Shown here: positions 51,823-59,851 of the stretch, piece after piece
Numbering within the stretch: the stretch's first letter is position 1
Layout of the letters: every line of letters starts with the position of its first letter
Assembly: GCF_023008585.1 (NCBI RefSeq)
Contig: NZ_CP095390.1
Span: forward strand, 2,976,001-3,040,000
Length of the DNA: 64,000 nt
Source: Natribaculum breve
GTDB lineage: Archaea; Halobacteriota; Halobacteria; Halobacteriales; Natrialbaceae
Reading direction: 5' to 3'
Made by a program: the position numbers and the translations under genes
Notes under the pieces: model-generated
The model's database searches: none
The model's input: only the letters and a program-made list of their open reading frames with translations
What the model was told of the DNA's origin: nothing

Positions 51823-52470
51823 CTACAGCAGGTCGACGAGTCCCTCGAGCGAGTCGATCTCGTGGGTCGGCTCCACGTCCAGTTCGTAGTTCTCGCGGTG
51901 TGACCGCCAGACGAACGCCGAGTCGACGCCGCAGGCGTCGGCGGCGGCGACGTCGACCCAGCTGTCGCCGACGTACAGCGGGTTCGTCGCGTCCATCTCC
52001 GAGATCGCTCGCTCCAGGTAGTACGGCGTCGGCTTCTTGCGTTCGATCCCTCGGACCGTCGGCTCGCGCCCGTACCAGGGGTCGAAGCCGTCCAGCCCGA
52101 AGTGGTCGACGATGGTCTCGATCGTCTCGTGTTGGTTGTTGCTGACGATCGCCCGCGGCGGCTCGAGGAACTCGAGGGCGTCGACGTCGTCGTAGAGGGT
52201 CTTCCGGCCGGCGCGGATCTCCTCGGTCTGGACCTCGATGGCGGCTCGTTCGCGCGCCGTCCAGAGTTCGTCTGCCGTGACGCCGTACCGGGTGGCGAGT
52301 TCCCGGAGCGAGGGGACGTCCGGTCTGATGAGCGTCTCGACGTGTTCGTCCGTCGGCGAGTCGACGCCGACGGCCTCGTAGGCGTCGTGCATCGCACGTA
52401 TCAGTGCCTCTCGACTGGTCGGGGTCGTCAGCACGCCGTCGTTGTCGAAGACGACTGCGTCGTATTGCAT
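51823..52470 (-). CDS. HAD-superfamily hydrolase (phosphatase, subfamily IA)
   Basis: The 215-residue protein starts MQYDAVVFDNDGVLTTPTS, with the nucleophile and acid-base Asp pair in DNDGVL. It has motif II AIVSNNQHETI, the motif III Lys in RKKPTPYYLERAI, and motif IV GDSWVDVAAADACG. The helical cap is inserted after motif I. It is of the phosphoglycolate or sugar-phosphate phosphatase type, with unknown substrate. Confidence 0.9.
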   Translation of the reverse strand: MQYDAVVFDNDGVLTTPTSREALIRAMHDAYEAVGVDSPTDEHVETLIRPDVPSLRELATRYGVTADELWTARERAAIEVQTEEIRAGRKTLYDDVDALEFLEPPRAIVSNNQHETIETIVDHFGLDGFDPWYGREPTVRGIERKKPTPYYLERAISEMDATNPLYVGDSWVDVAAADACGVDSAFVWRSHRENYELDVEPTHEIDSLEGLVDLL

Positions 52471-52580
52471 CTGTGTTCCAGTACGACGCCACGTGGTTTC
52501 GTCGTTACGCCTCTTCTCTCGTTTTACGTTTTCCTGTCACAGATCAACGTTTGTCAAACATGTAGCTCGGAATATGAATG

Positions 52581-52589
52581 CTTATTAGC
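52581..52589 (+). promoter_or_regulatory. TATA box of the lipoprotein gene at 52610
   Basis: CTTATTAGC lies 21-29 bases upstream of ATG 52610, consistent with a leaderless mRNA and with the ATG as start rather than the in-frame TTG at 52604. Confidence 0.5.
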
Positions 52590-52609
52590 AAAGATCGGCA
52601 ATTTTGGGT

Positions 52610-53065
52610 ATGAATCGTAAACAGTTCACTCGAAGACAGTTCAGCGCGGCGCTGGTAGCGGTTCCGACGATCGGTCTCGCCGGCTGTATGGGAAGCAACT
52701 CCGACGACGAAGGCAACGGATCCGAAAACGAATCCGGTGACGACGAGGTCACGCTCCCGGACGACGACCCCGGCGAACTCACGATCGTCCTCGAGAACGA
52801 GAGCGGCGAACCGGTCTCGTCCGGCGTCGAGGTCGACGTCAGTCACACCGAAGAAGACTCCAGCAACACGTTCAGCGGCGGGATCGAGAACGGCGAGCGA
52901 ACGCTGACGACGCTCCTCTACGAGGGCGATTACACGATCACCGTCGAGAGCACGAACGACGAGTTCGAGCCAGTCGAGGAGGAAGTGACCGTCGGCGAGG
53001 ACGACGTCGAGACCACGATCGTCCTCGAGGGCGCGACTGGCGACGACGCCGCCGCAGACGAGTAG
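52610..53065 (+). CDS. Tat-type lipoprotein with a beta-sandwich-like domain
   Basis: The 151-residue protein begins MNRKQFTRRQFSAALVAVP with a twin-arginine-like RR and a lipobox LAGC, so it is probably exported and lipid-anchored. An acidic, Ser/Gly/Asn-rich linker follows. The C-terminal half, GELTIVLENESGEPVSSGVEVDV through YTITVESTNDEFEP, looks like a carboxypeptidase-regulatory or PEGA-like beta-sandwich. No enzyme residues are seen. Confidence 0.75.
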   Translation: MNRKQFTRRQFSAALVAVPTIGLAGCMGSNSDDEGNGSENESGDDEVTLPDDDPGELTIVLENESGEPVSSGVEVDVSHTEEDSSNTFSGGIENGERTLTTLLYEGDYTITVESTNDEFEPVEEEVTVGEDDVETTIVLEGATGDDAAADE

Positions 53066-53258
53066 TCCGAACCTCCCTCTCCTTTCTTCACTTTCCGCCG
53101 CCGACGAAGTCCGTCGCGTCGAGCCGTGTCCGCGTGATCGGACCGACCGACGCCGTCCGCAGGTTCAAATGTGAACACGCGGCCAGTGTCGTCGATGCAC
53201 GACGATCCGACCGCCACCGACGAGCCGATCGGAAGCCGAGCGCGGACTCGAGGCGACG

Positions 53259-53795
53259 ATGGGACATAGGGCTCTCGTCGCCTACCGGCGACCCGACCAC
53301 CGCTACGACGTCCGGTACAGCCACTGGGGCGGCGAGGACCTCCAGCTCGTCGCCTCGCTCGCCCCCGACGCGCCGCTGGCTCACGGCGTCGTCGACCCGG
53401 AAGTCCTCGCAGACTCCGTCGCCCGGAGCCGGATCCTCTCCGGTTACCTCGACCCCTGCGTTCACGAGGCTCTCTATCTCGTCTCGCCGGAGTTCGAGGT
53501 GACCGCCTGCCGCGTGCTCTGGCTCGAGTGGGACGACGGGCACGAAGACGGCCGCGGCGCGATCGTCGAGGTCGAACCCGGCGACCGCGACCTCGAGGTC
53601 CGGACCTGGTTTCGCGCGCTCAAGACCACGCTCGCGGACGTCGTCGAGATGGGCGTGCTCTCGCGTCGCGCGGCGAGGTCGTACCTCGAGGCGCGCGTCT
53701 GCGAGGACGAGAACGGACGCGTCTACACGTACGGGACGCCGAACGAGACCGGGGACGCCACGGAAGGGCCGGAGTGGCCGTCCGACTGCGGCTGA
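53259..53795 (+). CDS. DUF6735-like haloarchaeal protein
   Basis: The 178-residue protein opens MGHRALVAYRRPDHRYDVRY and SHWGGEDLQL, which I associate with the haloarchaeal DUF6735 family. It contains two conserved Cys (in DPCVHEAL and VTACRVLWLEW) and an acidic C-terminal tail. No catalytic motif is seen and function is unknown. It ends seven bases before the convergent MutS-like gene. Confidence 0.75.
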   Translation: MGHRALVAYRRPDHRYDVRYSHWGGEDLQLVASLAPDAPLAHGVVDPEVLADSVARSRILSGYLDPCVHEALYLVSPEFEVTACRVLWLEWDDGHEDGRGAIVEVEPGDRDLEVRTWFRALKTTLADVVEMGVLSRRAARSYLEARVCEDENGRVYTYGTPNETGDATEGPEWPSDCG

Positions 53796-53801
53796 CCGTG
53801 A

Positions 53802-55565
53802 TCACTCGCTCCAGCGCGCGTCGGCCAGCGTCCGCTGGACGGCCTCGTGACCGACCGCCTCCGCGAGCGTCTCGAACCCGGCACGTTCGGTCCGGCCGCT
53901 CGCGTTCGCGACGAGTCGCGAGACGATGAACTCGGGCGTCGACCGGCCGACCGTCTCGAAGCGGGGCTGGTAGTCGACGAGCAACTCGAGGTCGGGGCTC
54001 AACCCTTCGGCGAAGATACCGTCGACGCGCGCTTCCGGCGGCAGCGGCTCGAGGTCCTCGGCGAGGTGGGTGACGAACACGCCCAGCGCGTCGCGCTCGA
54101 CGGTGAGCGTGACCAGTCCGTGCAACAGGTCGGCGGCGCTCCCCGGCTCGGTGATCGCCTCGAACTCGTCGACGAGCATCAGCGTCCGTCCGGTATCTGA
54201 CAGCGGCGGGACGATCGACCTGAGCGTCGACTCGAGGACGCCCGCGTTGAAGCTCGCGTGGCGGCGGTGGAAGACGAGCGCGTCGACGGGCGTCACCTCG
54301 GCGCGTGCGGCGGGGACCGGCAGCCCCATCGAGGCCAGCAGGACGACCTGACACAGCGTCTCGAGCAGGGTCGTCTTCCCGCCGCTGTTCGCGCCGGTGA
54401 GCACCGCGACGTTCTCGTCGTCGGGAACCGCGACGTCCACGGGATCGAGCGAGTGATCGCCGAGCGCGTAGGTCACGGGCTGGACGGCATCCTCGTCGCG
54501 CGCGGCGAGCGTGAGGTTGCGCGCCTCGAGGACGGCGACCGTCGCCTCGTCACCCTCGTCGACGAACGTCGGCCGCGTACAGTCGTACGCGAGCGCGAAT
54601 CGAGCGAGCGACAGCTCCAGTGCGATCTCGTCGACCGCGGTGACGGCCCGGTCGACCTCCTCGCGTGACGTCTCGAGCGTCGCCTCGAGGTCGCTCGCGA
54701 CGGCAGCCTCGCGCTCGTCGATGGCCTCCCGGAGGTCGTCTCGCAGGTGCCGTAACGTCGCGCCGACGAAGTCGGTCGCGTCGGTCGCGTCGGTCGGCAT
54801 CGCGTCGCGAACCCGGTCGATCGTGACGTCGGCCTCGCTCAGCAGGTAGTCCTCGAACGCCTCCCGGAACTGGACGACGTCGCGGACGCCCTCGGATCGC
54901 AACTCCTCGATCACCTCGAGCGCGTTCGCGTCGACGTCCTCGACCGTCCCCAGCGCCTCCCGGAGTCGATCGAGTTCCTCGTCGGCCCCCTCGCGGACGC
55001 GACCGCCGTCGAGTGCCGACAGCGCCCGTGCCGCCTCCTCGAGGCGCGCCTGCTCGAGGTCGGCGATCGTCTCGAACGGACCGGCGTCGACGCCCGCCTC
55101 GAGGACGGTGAGGGCCGTCTCGACGGCGGCCAGCTCGCTCTCGTCGCGCTCGTCGTACCGTTCGTAGGCCGCGAGGACCGCCTCGCGGTCTCCCTCCTCG
55201 AGGGTCTCCCAGGCGTCGCGTGCGGCGAGGACGCCGTCGAGTCGCGTCTCCATCTCCTCGCGGGTCGAAAGCGGCGTCAGCACGCGGATCCGATCGGCGG
55301 CGCGGTCGGTCACCGCGTGGTCGACCGCGAGGTCGAGCAGTTCCTTGTACGCGGCGCGGGCGTCGCTCGTCGCGAGCACGTCCATCCCCGCGCCGCCCGT
55401 CGCCCGCCGCAGGATGCGCGTCGCCCGCCCTCGCGGCAATCCGGCCTCGGACAGCGTGCGCACGTCGCCGTTCTCGATCGCCTCCACCGCCCGCTCGGTC
55501 CCGAGTTCGTCGACGAGCGTCTCGCGCGTCTTCGGGCCGACTCCCCAGTACTCCTCGAGTCGCAT
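53802..55565 (-). CDS. MutS-related ATPase with N-terminal helix-hairpin-helix
   Basis: The 587-residue protein starts MRLEEYWGVGPKTRETLVDE, a helix-hairpin-helix-like DNA-binding segment. A long helical region (about 100-330) with Glu/Arg-rich coiled coils follows. The MutS-type ABC ATPase comes last: Walker A LTGANSGGKTTLL (about residue 392-404), MLVDEFEAITEPGSAADLL (Walker B and D-loop) and a final His in VFVTHLAED. It lacks the mismatch-recognition GxFYE motif of MutS1 and a Smr domain. It probably acts on branched or recombination DNA, as MutS2/MutS5 relatives do. Confidence 0.88.
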   Translation of the reverse strand: MRLEEYWGVGPKTRETLVDELGTERAVEAIENGDVRTLSEAGLPRGRATRILRRATGGAGMDVLATSDARAAYKELLDLAVDHAVTDRAADRIRVLTPLSTREEMETRLDGVLAARDAWETLEEGDREAVLAAYERYDERDESELAAVETALTVLEAGVDAGPFETIADLEQARLEEAARALSALDGGRVREGADEELDRLREALGTVEDVDANALEVIEELRSEGVRDVVQFREAFEDYLLSEADVTIDRVRDAMPTDATDATDFVGATLRHLRDDLREAIDEREAAVASDLEATLETSREEVDRAVTAVDEIALELSLARFALAYDCTRPTFVDEGDEATVAVLEARNLTLAARDEDAVQPVTYALGDHSLDPVDVAVPDDENVAVLTGANSGGKTTLLETLCQVVLLASMGLPVPAARAEVTPVDALVFHRRHASFNAGVLESTLRSIVPPLSDTGRTLMLVDEFEAITEPGSAADLLHGLVTLTVERDALGVFVTHLAEDLEPLPPEARVDGIFAEGLSPDLELLVDYQPRFETVGRSTPEFIVSRLVANASGRTERAGFETLAEAVGHEAVQRTLADARWSE

Positions 55566-55721
55566 ACCCGTGGATTCGAGGCGAGTCTCTTGAAGACTGT
55601 GTGATCTGCTCGCGCACGTGCCGTCCACGTGCAGTTGGCCCGGTTATGATCCGTTCCGGTGCGTCATAACGATGGCTGTGAGTCGTTACCGCCGCAACCG
55701 CGAACCGTCGTGCGGTTGCGT

Positions 55722-55853
55722 CGGCAACCAGTCACAGCCACCATTATCAGTGGTCGGCAACCAGTCACAGCCACCATTATCAGTGGTCGGCAACCAGTCA
55801 CAGCCACCATTATCAGTGGTCGGCAACCAGTCACAGCCACCATTATCAGTGGT
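55722..55853. repeat. Four perfect tandem copies of a 33 bp unit
   Basis: The unit starting CGGCAACCAGTCACAGCCAC and ending TCAGTGGT occupies 55722-55754, 55755-55787, 55788-55820 and 55821-55853 without a mismatch by eye. There are no spacers, so it is not a CRISPR. The fourth copy contains the stop codon of the lipoprotein gene that ends at 55846. Confidence 0.9.
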
Positions 55854-56595
55854 CGGTCCCGTCGCTCTCGGCGTCGGCCGAGGCTTCGTCGTGACCGACG
55901 CTGTACCCGATGCCGTGTGTCCCGCCCCGGGCGTCGGTGATCGTGACCGACCCGCTGTTCGGCACCTCACCCTCGAAGACGGCCCGGACGAGGACGGTCC
56001 GTACGGCGATCATCTGTGCACACGCTTCGTCGGGACCGGACGTGTCGACGGCGGAGACGTGCGCCGTGAGGCCGTCTGCGTCGGTCCCGACGGAGTCGAC
56101 CTCGAGTTCGTAACACAGGTTCGGCACGCGAACCCGGACCTGCAGGATCTTCGCCCGGTCGAAGTCGGTCTTCTCGACGAACTTCTCGACGGCCTCCCGG
56201 TCCGTCTCGGAGAGGCGCTCGTCGTCGATCACGTCGGCTGCGTCTTCTTTCGAGAACAGCGGTTCGGCGTCGGTCTCGCCCCGGTTGACGGTGTAAAACA
56301 GCGTCTCGTAGTCGGCCAGCGTGTACTCGTTCTCGCCACCGCCGTCGCCGTCGTTCCCCTCGTCGTCTCCGTCGTCGCTCTCGCCGTCGTCGTTCTTCTC
56401 GTCGGTGTCGCCTGTTCCGTCGTTCGCGTCGTCTCCGTCGTCGCTTTCGTTCCCGGCGTCGCCGCCATCTCCGTTTCCGTCACCGTCCTGATCGTCGTTT
56501 CCGGACGCGCCGACCCCGGATTCGAGACACCCGGCCATCATCGACGTACCCACGAGTGAACTGCCGTACAGCATCCGCCGTCGTGTCAGGTCCAT
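55846..56595 (-). CDS. Tat-type lipoprotein with acidic low-complexity linker
   Basis: The 249-residue protein starts MDLTRRRMLYGSSLVGTSM with twin Arg and a lipobox MAGC. A stretch of about 70 residues of Asp, Gly, Asn and Glu repeats follows, then a folded C-terminal domain (YTLADYETLFYTVNRGE onward) with two Cys. It is likely a surface lipoprotein of unknown function. Its last codons and TGA stop lie inside a 33 bp repeat, so the C-terminal TDH may be repeat-derived. Confidence 0.72.
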   Translation of the reverse strand: MDLTRRRMLYGSSLVGTSMMAGCLESGVGASGNDDQDGDGNGDGGDAGNESDDGDDANDGTGDTDEKNDDGESDDGDDEGNDGDGGGENEYTLADYETLFYTVNRGETDAEPLFSKEDAADVIDDERLSETDREAVEKFVEKTDFDRAKILQVRVRVPNLCYELEVDSVGTDADGLTAHVSAVDTSGPDEACAQMIAVRTVLVRAVFEGEVPNSGSVTITDARGGTHGIGYSVGHDEASADAESDGTDH

Positions 56596-57146
56596 ACGAC
56601 GTACGAGGACGACCGATCGGATATATGCACCCCTAGGTGAAACGACCCTTTCACCGTCTCGCGACGCTCGAGCGTCAAAATACGTGGTACGCACCGGTGA
56701 CGATCGGAGCCGCCGTGAGTTCGGCCGAGACGGGTCTCCGAGCCGTCACTCGGAGCGTCGGAACCGGGCGGGGTGGGTCCCGCCCTGGCGTGAGAGACAT
56801 GAGCTGACTCGAAGCGGGGGCGAGTCCACTTCCGAGCGATCCGGGCACGAACGCACGGCAATCGGCCGGTACGCGTGTCGTGGTCTGCGCCGAGCGTGCA
56901 CCCGGCGGGGGTGTATCCCCGCACGTGGGTCGATGGCATACTCTCCCTTAGTTATGCGTCTTCTGGAACGACGTTAGCCCGTCGAAAACGCCGCAAACCT
57001 GCTCGTACACGGCGTATATCCCGTCGCTACGCGCGATCGGTCGGTCCGCCCAGCCGACGGCGATAGCACCCGGCTACCGGTCGGGAGGGGTCGCCTACTC
57101 GTCGCCACGTCCCGGTAGGGCGGCCGTGAGGCGCTCGAGGCGGTCG
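56596..57146. other. 551-base gap with no supported gene; possible structured RNA
   Basis: No reading frame here has convincing haloarchaeal character. Between 56663 and 56785 there are three strong inverted repeats: GACGCTCGAGCGTC (56663-56676), CTCCGAG/CTCGGAG around CCGTCA (56739-56758), and GGGCGGG/CCCGCCC around GTGGGT (56766-56785). AAAATACG follows the first and could be a TATA element. This could be a small RNA or the leader of the lipoprotein gene. Confidence 0.35.
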
Positions 57147-57386
57147 TCAGGCGAGCGTCCGCTCGACGTACTCGAGGACGTTCTCCGACTCGGGCATCGT
57201 CACGCCGCGTTCGTCGTCGACGAGGACCGGGACCACGCGCTGGCCGGAGACGCGCTTGACCTCGTCCCGGCTCGAGTGCAGCGGTTCGACCGGGACGCGC
57301 TCGTACTCGACGTCGAGTTCGTCGAGGCGGTCGGCCACGCGCTCGCAGTACGGACAGCCATCGAGTGCGTACAGGGTGATCGTCAC
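57147..57386 (-). CDS. Glutaredoxin-like protein
   Basis: The 79-residue thioredoxin-fold protein begins with GTG 57386 (VTITLYALDGCPYCERV) and carries the redox motif CPYC at residues 11-14. The cis-Pro is in RVVPVLVDDE, and MPESENVLEYVERTL closes the chain. It is a paralogue of the CPFC protein at 28952. A TATA-like GCTTTACC lies 24-30 bases upstream, which supports the GTG. It is divergent from the Gfo/Idh gene. Confidence 0.88.
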   Translation of the reverse strand: MTITLYALDGCPYCERVADRLDELDVEYERVPVEPLHSSRDEVKRVSGQRVVPVLVDDERGVTMPESENVLEYVERTLA

Positions 57387-57519
57387 GGTCGTCGTTCGAC
57401 CCGCGCCGGTAAAGCGGTGACGGCGGTTTCGCACGCGAGACGCGATACCGACGGGTCGAACGGCCAGAGTAGCAGTGTACCGTCCCCAGAACGATAGTCG
57501 TGGCTCGCGTAGCAGGCGT

Positions 57520-58524
57520 ATGGCCCGCGAGACGCCAGTTCGACTCGGTATCGTCGGCCTCGGCTTCATCGGTACGACCGTCGGCGGCCAGTTCGCTCGC
57601 CACCCCGACGCGACCGTCGCCGCAGTCTGCGACCTCGACGACGCCCGCCTGTCCGAAATCGGCGACCGGTTCGACGTCCCGTCCGACCGGCGATACCTCG
57701 AGTACGACACCATGCTCGCCGACGCCCCGCTCGACGCCGTGTTGATCGGGACGCCACACACGCTCCACTACGATCAGACCGTCGCCGCCCTCGAGCGAGG
57801 CCTCCACGTCTACTGTGACAAGCCGCTGACGACGGACCTCGAGCACGCACGCGACCTCGTCGATCGCGACGACCGGACCGATCGAACGCTGATGGTCGGC
57901 TACCAGCGCCACCTCCAGACGTCGTTTCGGACCGCTCGGCGGCGGTGGGACGACGCGACGCCGAACTGGATCACGGCCTCGATCACGCAGGACTGGATCG
58001 ACGACTCCGCCGGCACGTGGCGTCTCGACCCCGACCTCTCCGGCGGGGGGTTCCTCTACGACACCGGGAGCCACGTCGTCGACGGCGTCCTCTGGACGAC
58101 CGGCCTCGAACCGGCGTCCGTCGTCGCCAGCATGGACTTCTACGACGACGCAGACCGCGTCGACAGCCGGGCCCACCTCGACGTCGCGTTCGCGAACGGC
58201 GCGACGGGGACGTTCTCGTTCAACGGCGACGCCCCGGCCGTCCGCGAACACATCCACCTCTGGGACGACGACGGCGCGGTCTACCTCGAGGGCAAACAGT
58301 GGCGCTCCCGAACCGTGCGCGAGATCGACGCCGACAGCGGCGACTACGTCCCCTACGTCGATCCGCGACGCGAGCAGTCGCGCGCCGACGCGTTCCTCGA
58401 GAGCGTCCTCGAAGGTGTCGAACCACCGGCGACGGCCCGTGACGCCTCTCGGGTGACTGCGCTCACGGAAGCCGCCTACGAGGCCGCCAGGACGGGAACG
58501 CGGGTCGCCGTAGACGCCGAGTAA
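57520..58524 (+). CDS. Gfo/Idh/MocA-family oxidoreductase
   Basis: The 334-residue protein has an N-terminal NAD(P)-binding fold (RLGIVGLGFIGTTVGG), the catalytic-site Lys in VYCDKPLTTD (Lys101), and a C-terminal alpha/beta domain with GGGFLYDTGSHVVDGV, where the His usually acts in catalysis. Family members oxidise sugars or inositols. The substrate is unknown and no sugar transporter or kinase gene is adjacent. ATG 57520 is used because the Rossmann strand begins seven residues later. Confidence 0.9.
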   Translation: MARETPVRLGIVGLGFIGTTVGGQFARHPDATVAAVCDLDDARLSEIGDRFDVPSDRRYLEYDTMLADAPLDAVLIGTPHTLHYDQTVAALERGLHVYCDKPLTTDLEHARDLVDRDDRTDRTLMVGYQRHLQTSFRTARRRWDDATPNWITASITQDWIDDSAGTWRLDPDLSGGGFLYDTGSHVVDGVLWTTGLEPASVVASMDFYDDADRVDSRAHLDVAFANGATGTFSFNGDAPAVREHIHLWDDDGAVYLEGKQWRSRTVREIDADSGDYVPYVDPRREQSRADAFLESVLEGVEPPATARDASRVTALTEAAYEAARTGTRVAVDAE

Positions 58525-58568
58525 TATCCGTATTGACCACGTTAACGAGAGTGCCATCGACGTGGAAT

Positions 58569-58583
58569 ACCCGTTTTACGGGT
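58569..58583 (+). terminator. Hairpin downstream of the Gfo/Idh gene
   Basis: ACCCGTTTTACGGGT is a 6-bp perfect stem around TTT, about 45 bases after the stop codon and followed by CTTAAT. It may act as a transcription terminator or a 3'-end hairpin. The rest of this 275-base gap up to 58799 shows no gene; a G-rich run lies at about 58682-58704. Confidence 0.4.
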
Positions 58584-58799
58584 CTTAATGAGCTACTCAG
58601 ATGGCCGTTCGATTCGGCCGCCGTCTCCCGATTACGATCCGACTAGCGACCCGTCCGACCGCACCCCGTGCGTGTGACACCGTTTCGGGGGGACCCGGCG
58701 GGGTGGGACTCGGCCGAATCTGGTTAACTCGCTCATAGGTTCTGACCCGATTCGGTTACAAGCCGGATAACTACGTCCGGAAACCGAGACCAGTCGTCC

Positions 58800-59015
58800 A
58801 TGATCGAGTGTACGAACTGCGAGACCGCACAGTTCTTACAGATCACCCAGAGCCGCGTCTACTTCGAGGACGGAGAGATGATAAACGAGATCAGCGAGAC
58901 CTACGAGTGTACCCTCTGTGGCGGAACCGGGACGTACACGTACGCGGAGTCCTGCGATCGGGCGAACGTCACCGGCGACGTCGAAGTCACCGAAGAGCGC
59001 CCCAGATTCGCCTGA
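58800..59015 (+). CDS. Small zinc-finger protein
   Basis: The 71-residue protein has two CxxC knuckles, MIECTNCETAQFL at the N-terminus and YECTLCGGTGTYTY at about residues 36-49, forming a zinc ribbon. GGTG-type residues after the second pair resemble DnaJ-like or rubredoxin-type zinc knuckles. Function unknown. A perfect 7-bp hairpin GCCCCCG/CGGGGGC lies at 59022-59039, just after the stop. Confidence 0.72.
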   Translation: MIECTNCETAQFLQITQSRVYFEDGEMINEISETYECTLCGGTGTYTYAESCDRANVTGDVEVTEERPRFA

Positions 59016-59021
59016 CTACCC

Positions 59022-59039
59022 GCCCCCGTCGCCGGGGGC
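59022..59039 (+). terminator. GC hairpin after the zinc-finger gene
   Basis: GCCCCCG pairs with CGGGGGC around TCGC, starting 7 bases after the stop at 59015. There is no T-run behind it, so a termination role is only possible. Confidence 0.35.
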
Positions 59040-59086
59040 AACGACAGGGACGACCGTCGCTCGCACTCGCCTCCCGGTTCACTCTC

Positions 59087-59386
59087 TCACCGCGTCTTCC
59101 GGCTATCCGTCTCCTCTTTCGCTCTTCGTCCGCGTTCGCCGTCGATCTCGCGGTCGGGTCTTCGGTTCCCGTACTGGCGACGGGCGACTGCGGCGGCCCG
59201 TCGGCTCGTGTCCCACTCCTCGAACAGTCCGTACTCGGTCATCGTCTCCATCCCCGCGACGACGGCCGTGAGTTTGATCCCGACCAGCGGAATCTCCGCG
59301 ACCGAGACGATCACGTCGGCCCTGAGGACGATCCCGTCCCGCAGGAGAACGTCGAGGACGTCGACCAGCGCGTCGTCGCTCCTGCT
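59087..59386 (-). pseudogene. Gas vesicle protein GvpM-like remnant
   Basis: About 99 codons in one frame read SDDALVDVLDVLLRDGIVLR, ADVIVSVAEIPLVGIKL and ETMTEYGLFEEWD. This is the GvpM/GvpJ/GvpA-superfamily core with the GvpM-type ending. No ATG, GTG or TTG is available in this frame near the expected start, and the upstream gvpJ frame runs on through it without a stop, so the start region is damaged. The C-terminal tail is long and basic compared with the family, also a sign of decay. No other gas-vesicle genes are in the window. Confidence 0.75.
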
Positions 59387-59703
59387 CGCCCTCGTCGTCT
59401 CCCTCGGCGGTGACGTTCTCCCTGCGGGTCGGATCGACCGGCACGGCGGACCGATCTTTCTCGGCGAGTTCTGGTTCGCCCGCGGCCTCGGCGACACGGC
59501 GCATGTCGGTCCCCTCGGGAAACTCGAGGCCGTACTTCGGGGTCGTCTCGAAGAGGCGATCACCGCCAGAGTCTGGATGCCGAGCAGTTGCGTGTCCCCG
59601 ATCGAGACGGCGACGTCTGCGTTGACGACGATCTCCCTGTCGAGGAGCATCTCGAGATCTCCGTGAGGCCGGTCTTCTGTCTGCTGGGCTGGAAGTCCCT
59701 CAT
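59387..59703 (-). pseudogene. Gas vesicle protein GvpJ-like pseudogene with at least two frameshifts
   Basis: From ATG 59703 the first frame reads [16 protein letters not shown]. Adding one base near 59653-59659 moves to [20 protein letters not shown] and [15 protein letters not shown]. Adding one base near 59550-59556 moves to [20 protein letters not shown]. Joined, these align without gaps to the GvpJ core as I remember it from Halobacterium (M-x-D-x-x-P-[ST]-R, LLD, NADxAVS, FETxxxYGLxFPxGTDM). No single frame is intact. The C-terminal stop has also been lost. Confidence 0.8.
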
Positions 59704-59735
59704 ACGGACCGCTGTCCGTCCGTCCCGCAGCGACC
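59701..59735. repeat. Half-copy of the ATACGG-ended element, copy 3
   Basis: CATACGGACCGCTGTCCGTC, then CGTCCCGCAGCGACC, matches the left half of the element at 62572 (CGTACGGACCGCCGTCCGTC). No matching right end is seen. Its terminal bases, read on the minus strand as CCGTATGA, contain the ATG of the gvpJ pseudogene. Confidence 0.5.
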
Positions 59736-59818
59736 GCCCCGACGAGATGCGGTCGGTCGCCTGCGGGTCCGCCCGCTCGATCGGCACCCAATCTTGCCCT
59801 CTGAGAATCCGATCCAGC

Positions 59819-59827
59819 AGCTATTTC
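59819..59827 (+). promoter_or_regulatory. Possible TATA box of mutS
   Basis: AGCTATTTC lies about 25-33 bases upstream of ATG 59852, consistent with a leaderless start there. Confidence 0.35.
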
Positions 59828-59851
59828 CGCCTCGAGCGGCGGCTACCTCAC

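Noticed and set aside
53162..53175. Inverted repeat GTTCAAATGTGAAC as an operator
   Set aside because: The arms are only five bases and there is no clear TATA box or regulator beside it, so chance is likely.
55722..55853. CRISPR array
   Set aside because: The four 33-base units abut one another with no spacers, and no cas gene is present. It is a simple tandem repeat.
56684..56977. A 97-residue plus-strand frame in the large gap
   Set aside because: It is Arg-rich and acid-poor, unlike true genes here, crosses the strong hairpins, and has no recognisable motif.
59087..59791. A single 234-residue minus-strand open frame
   Set aside because: Its middle and N-terminal parts are out-of-frame gvpJ sequence, a repeat half-copy and low-complexity residues. 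Only two segments resemble gas vesicle proteins, so it is a composite frame produced by decay.
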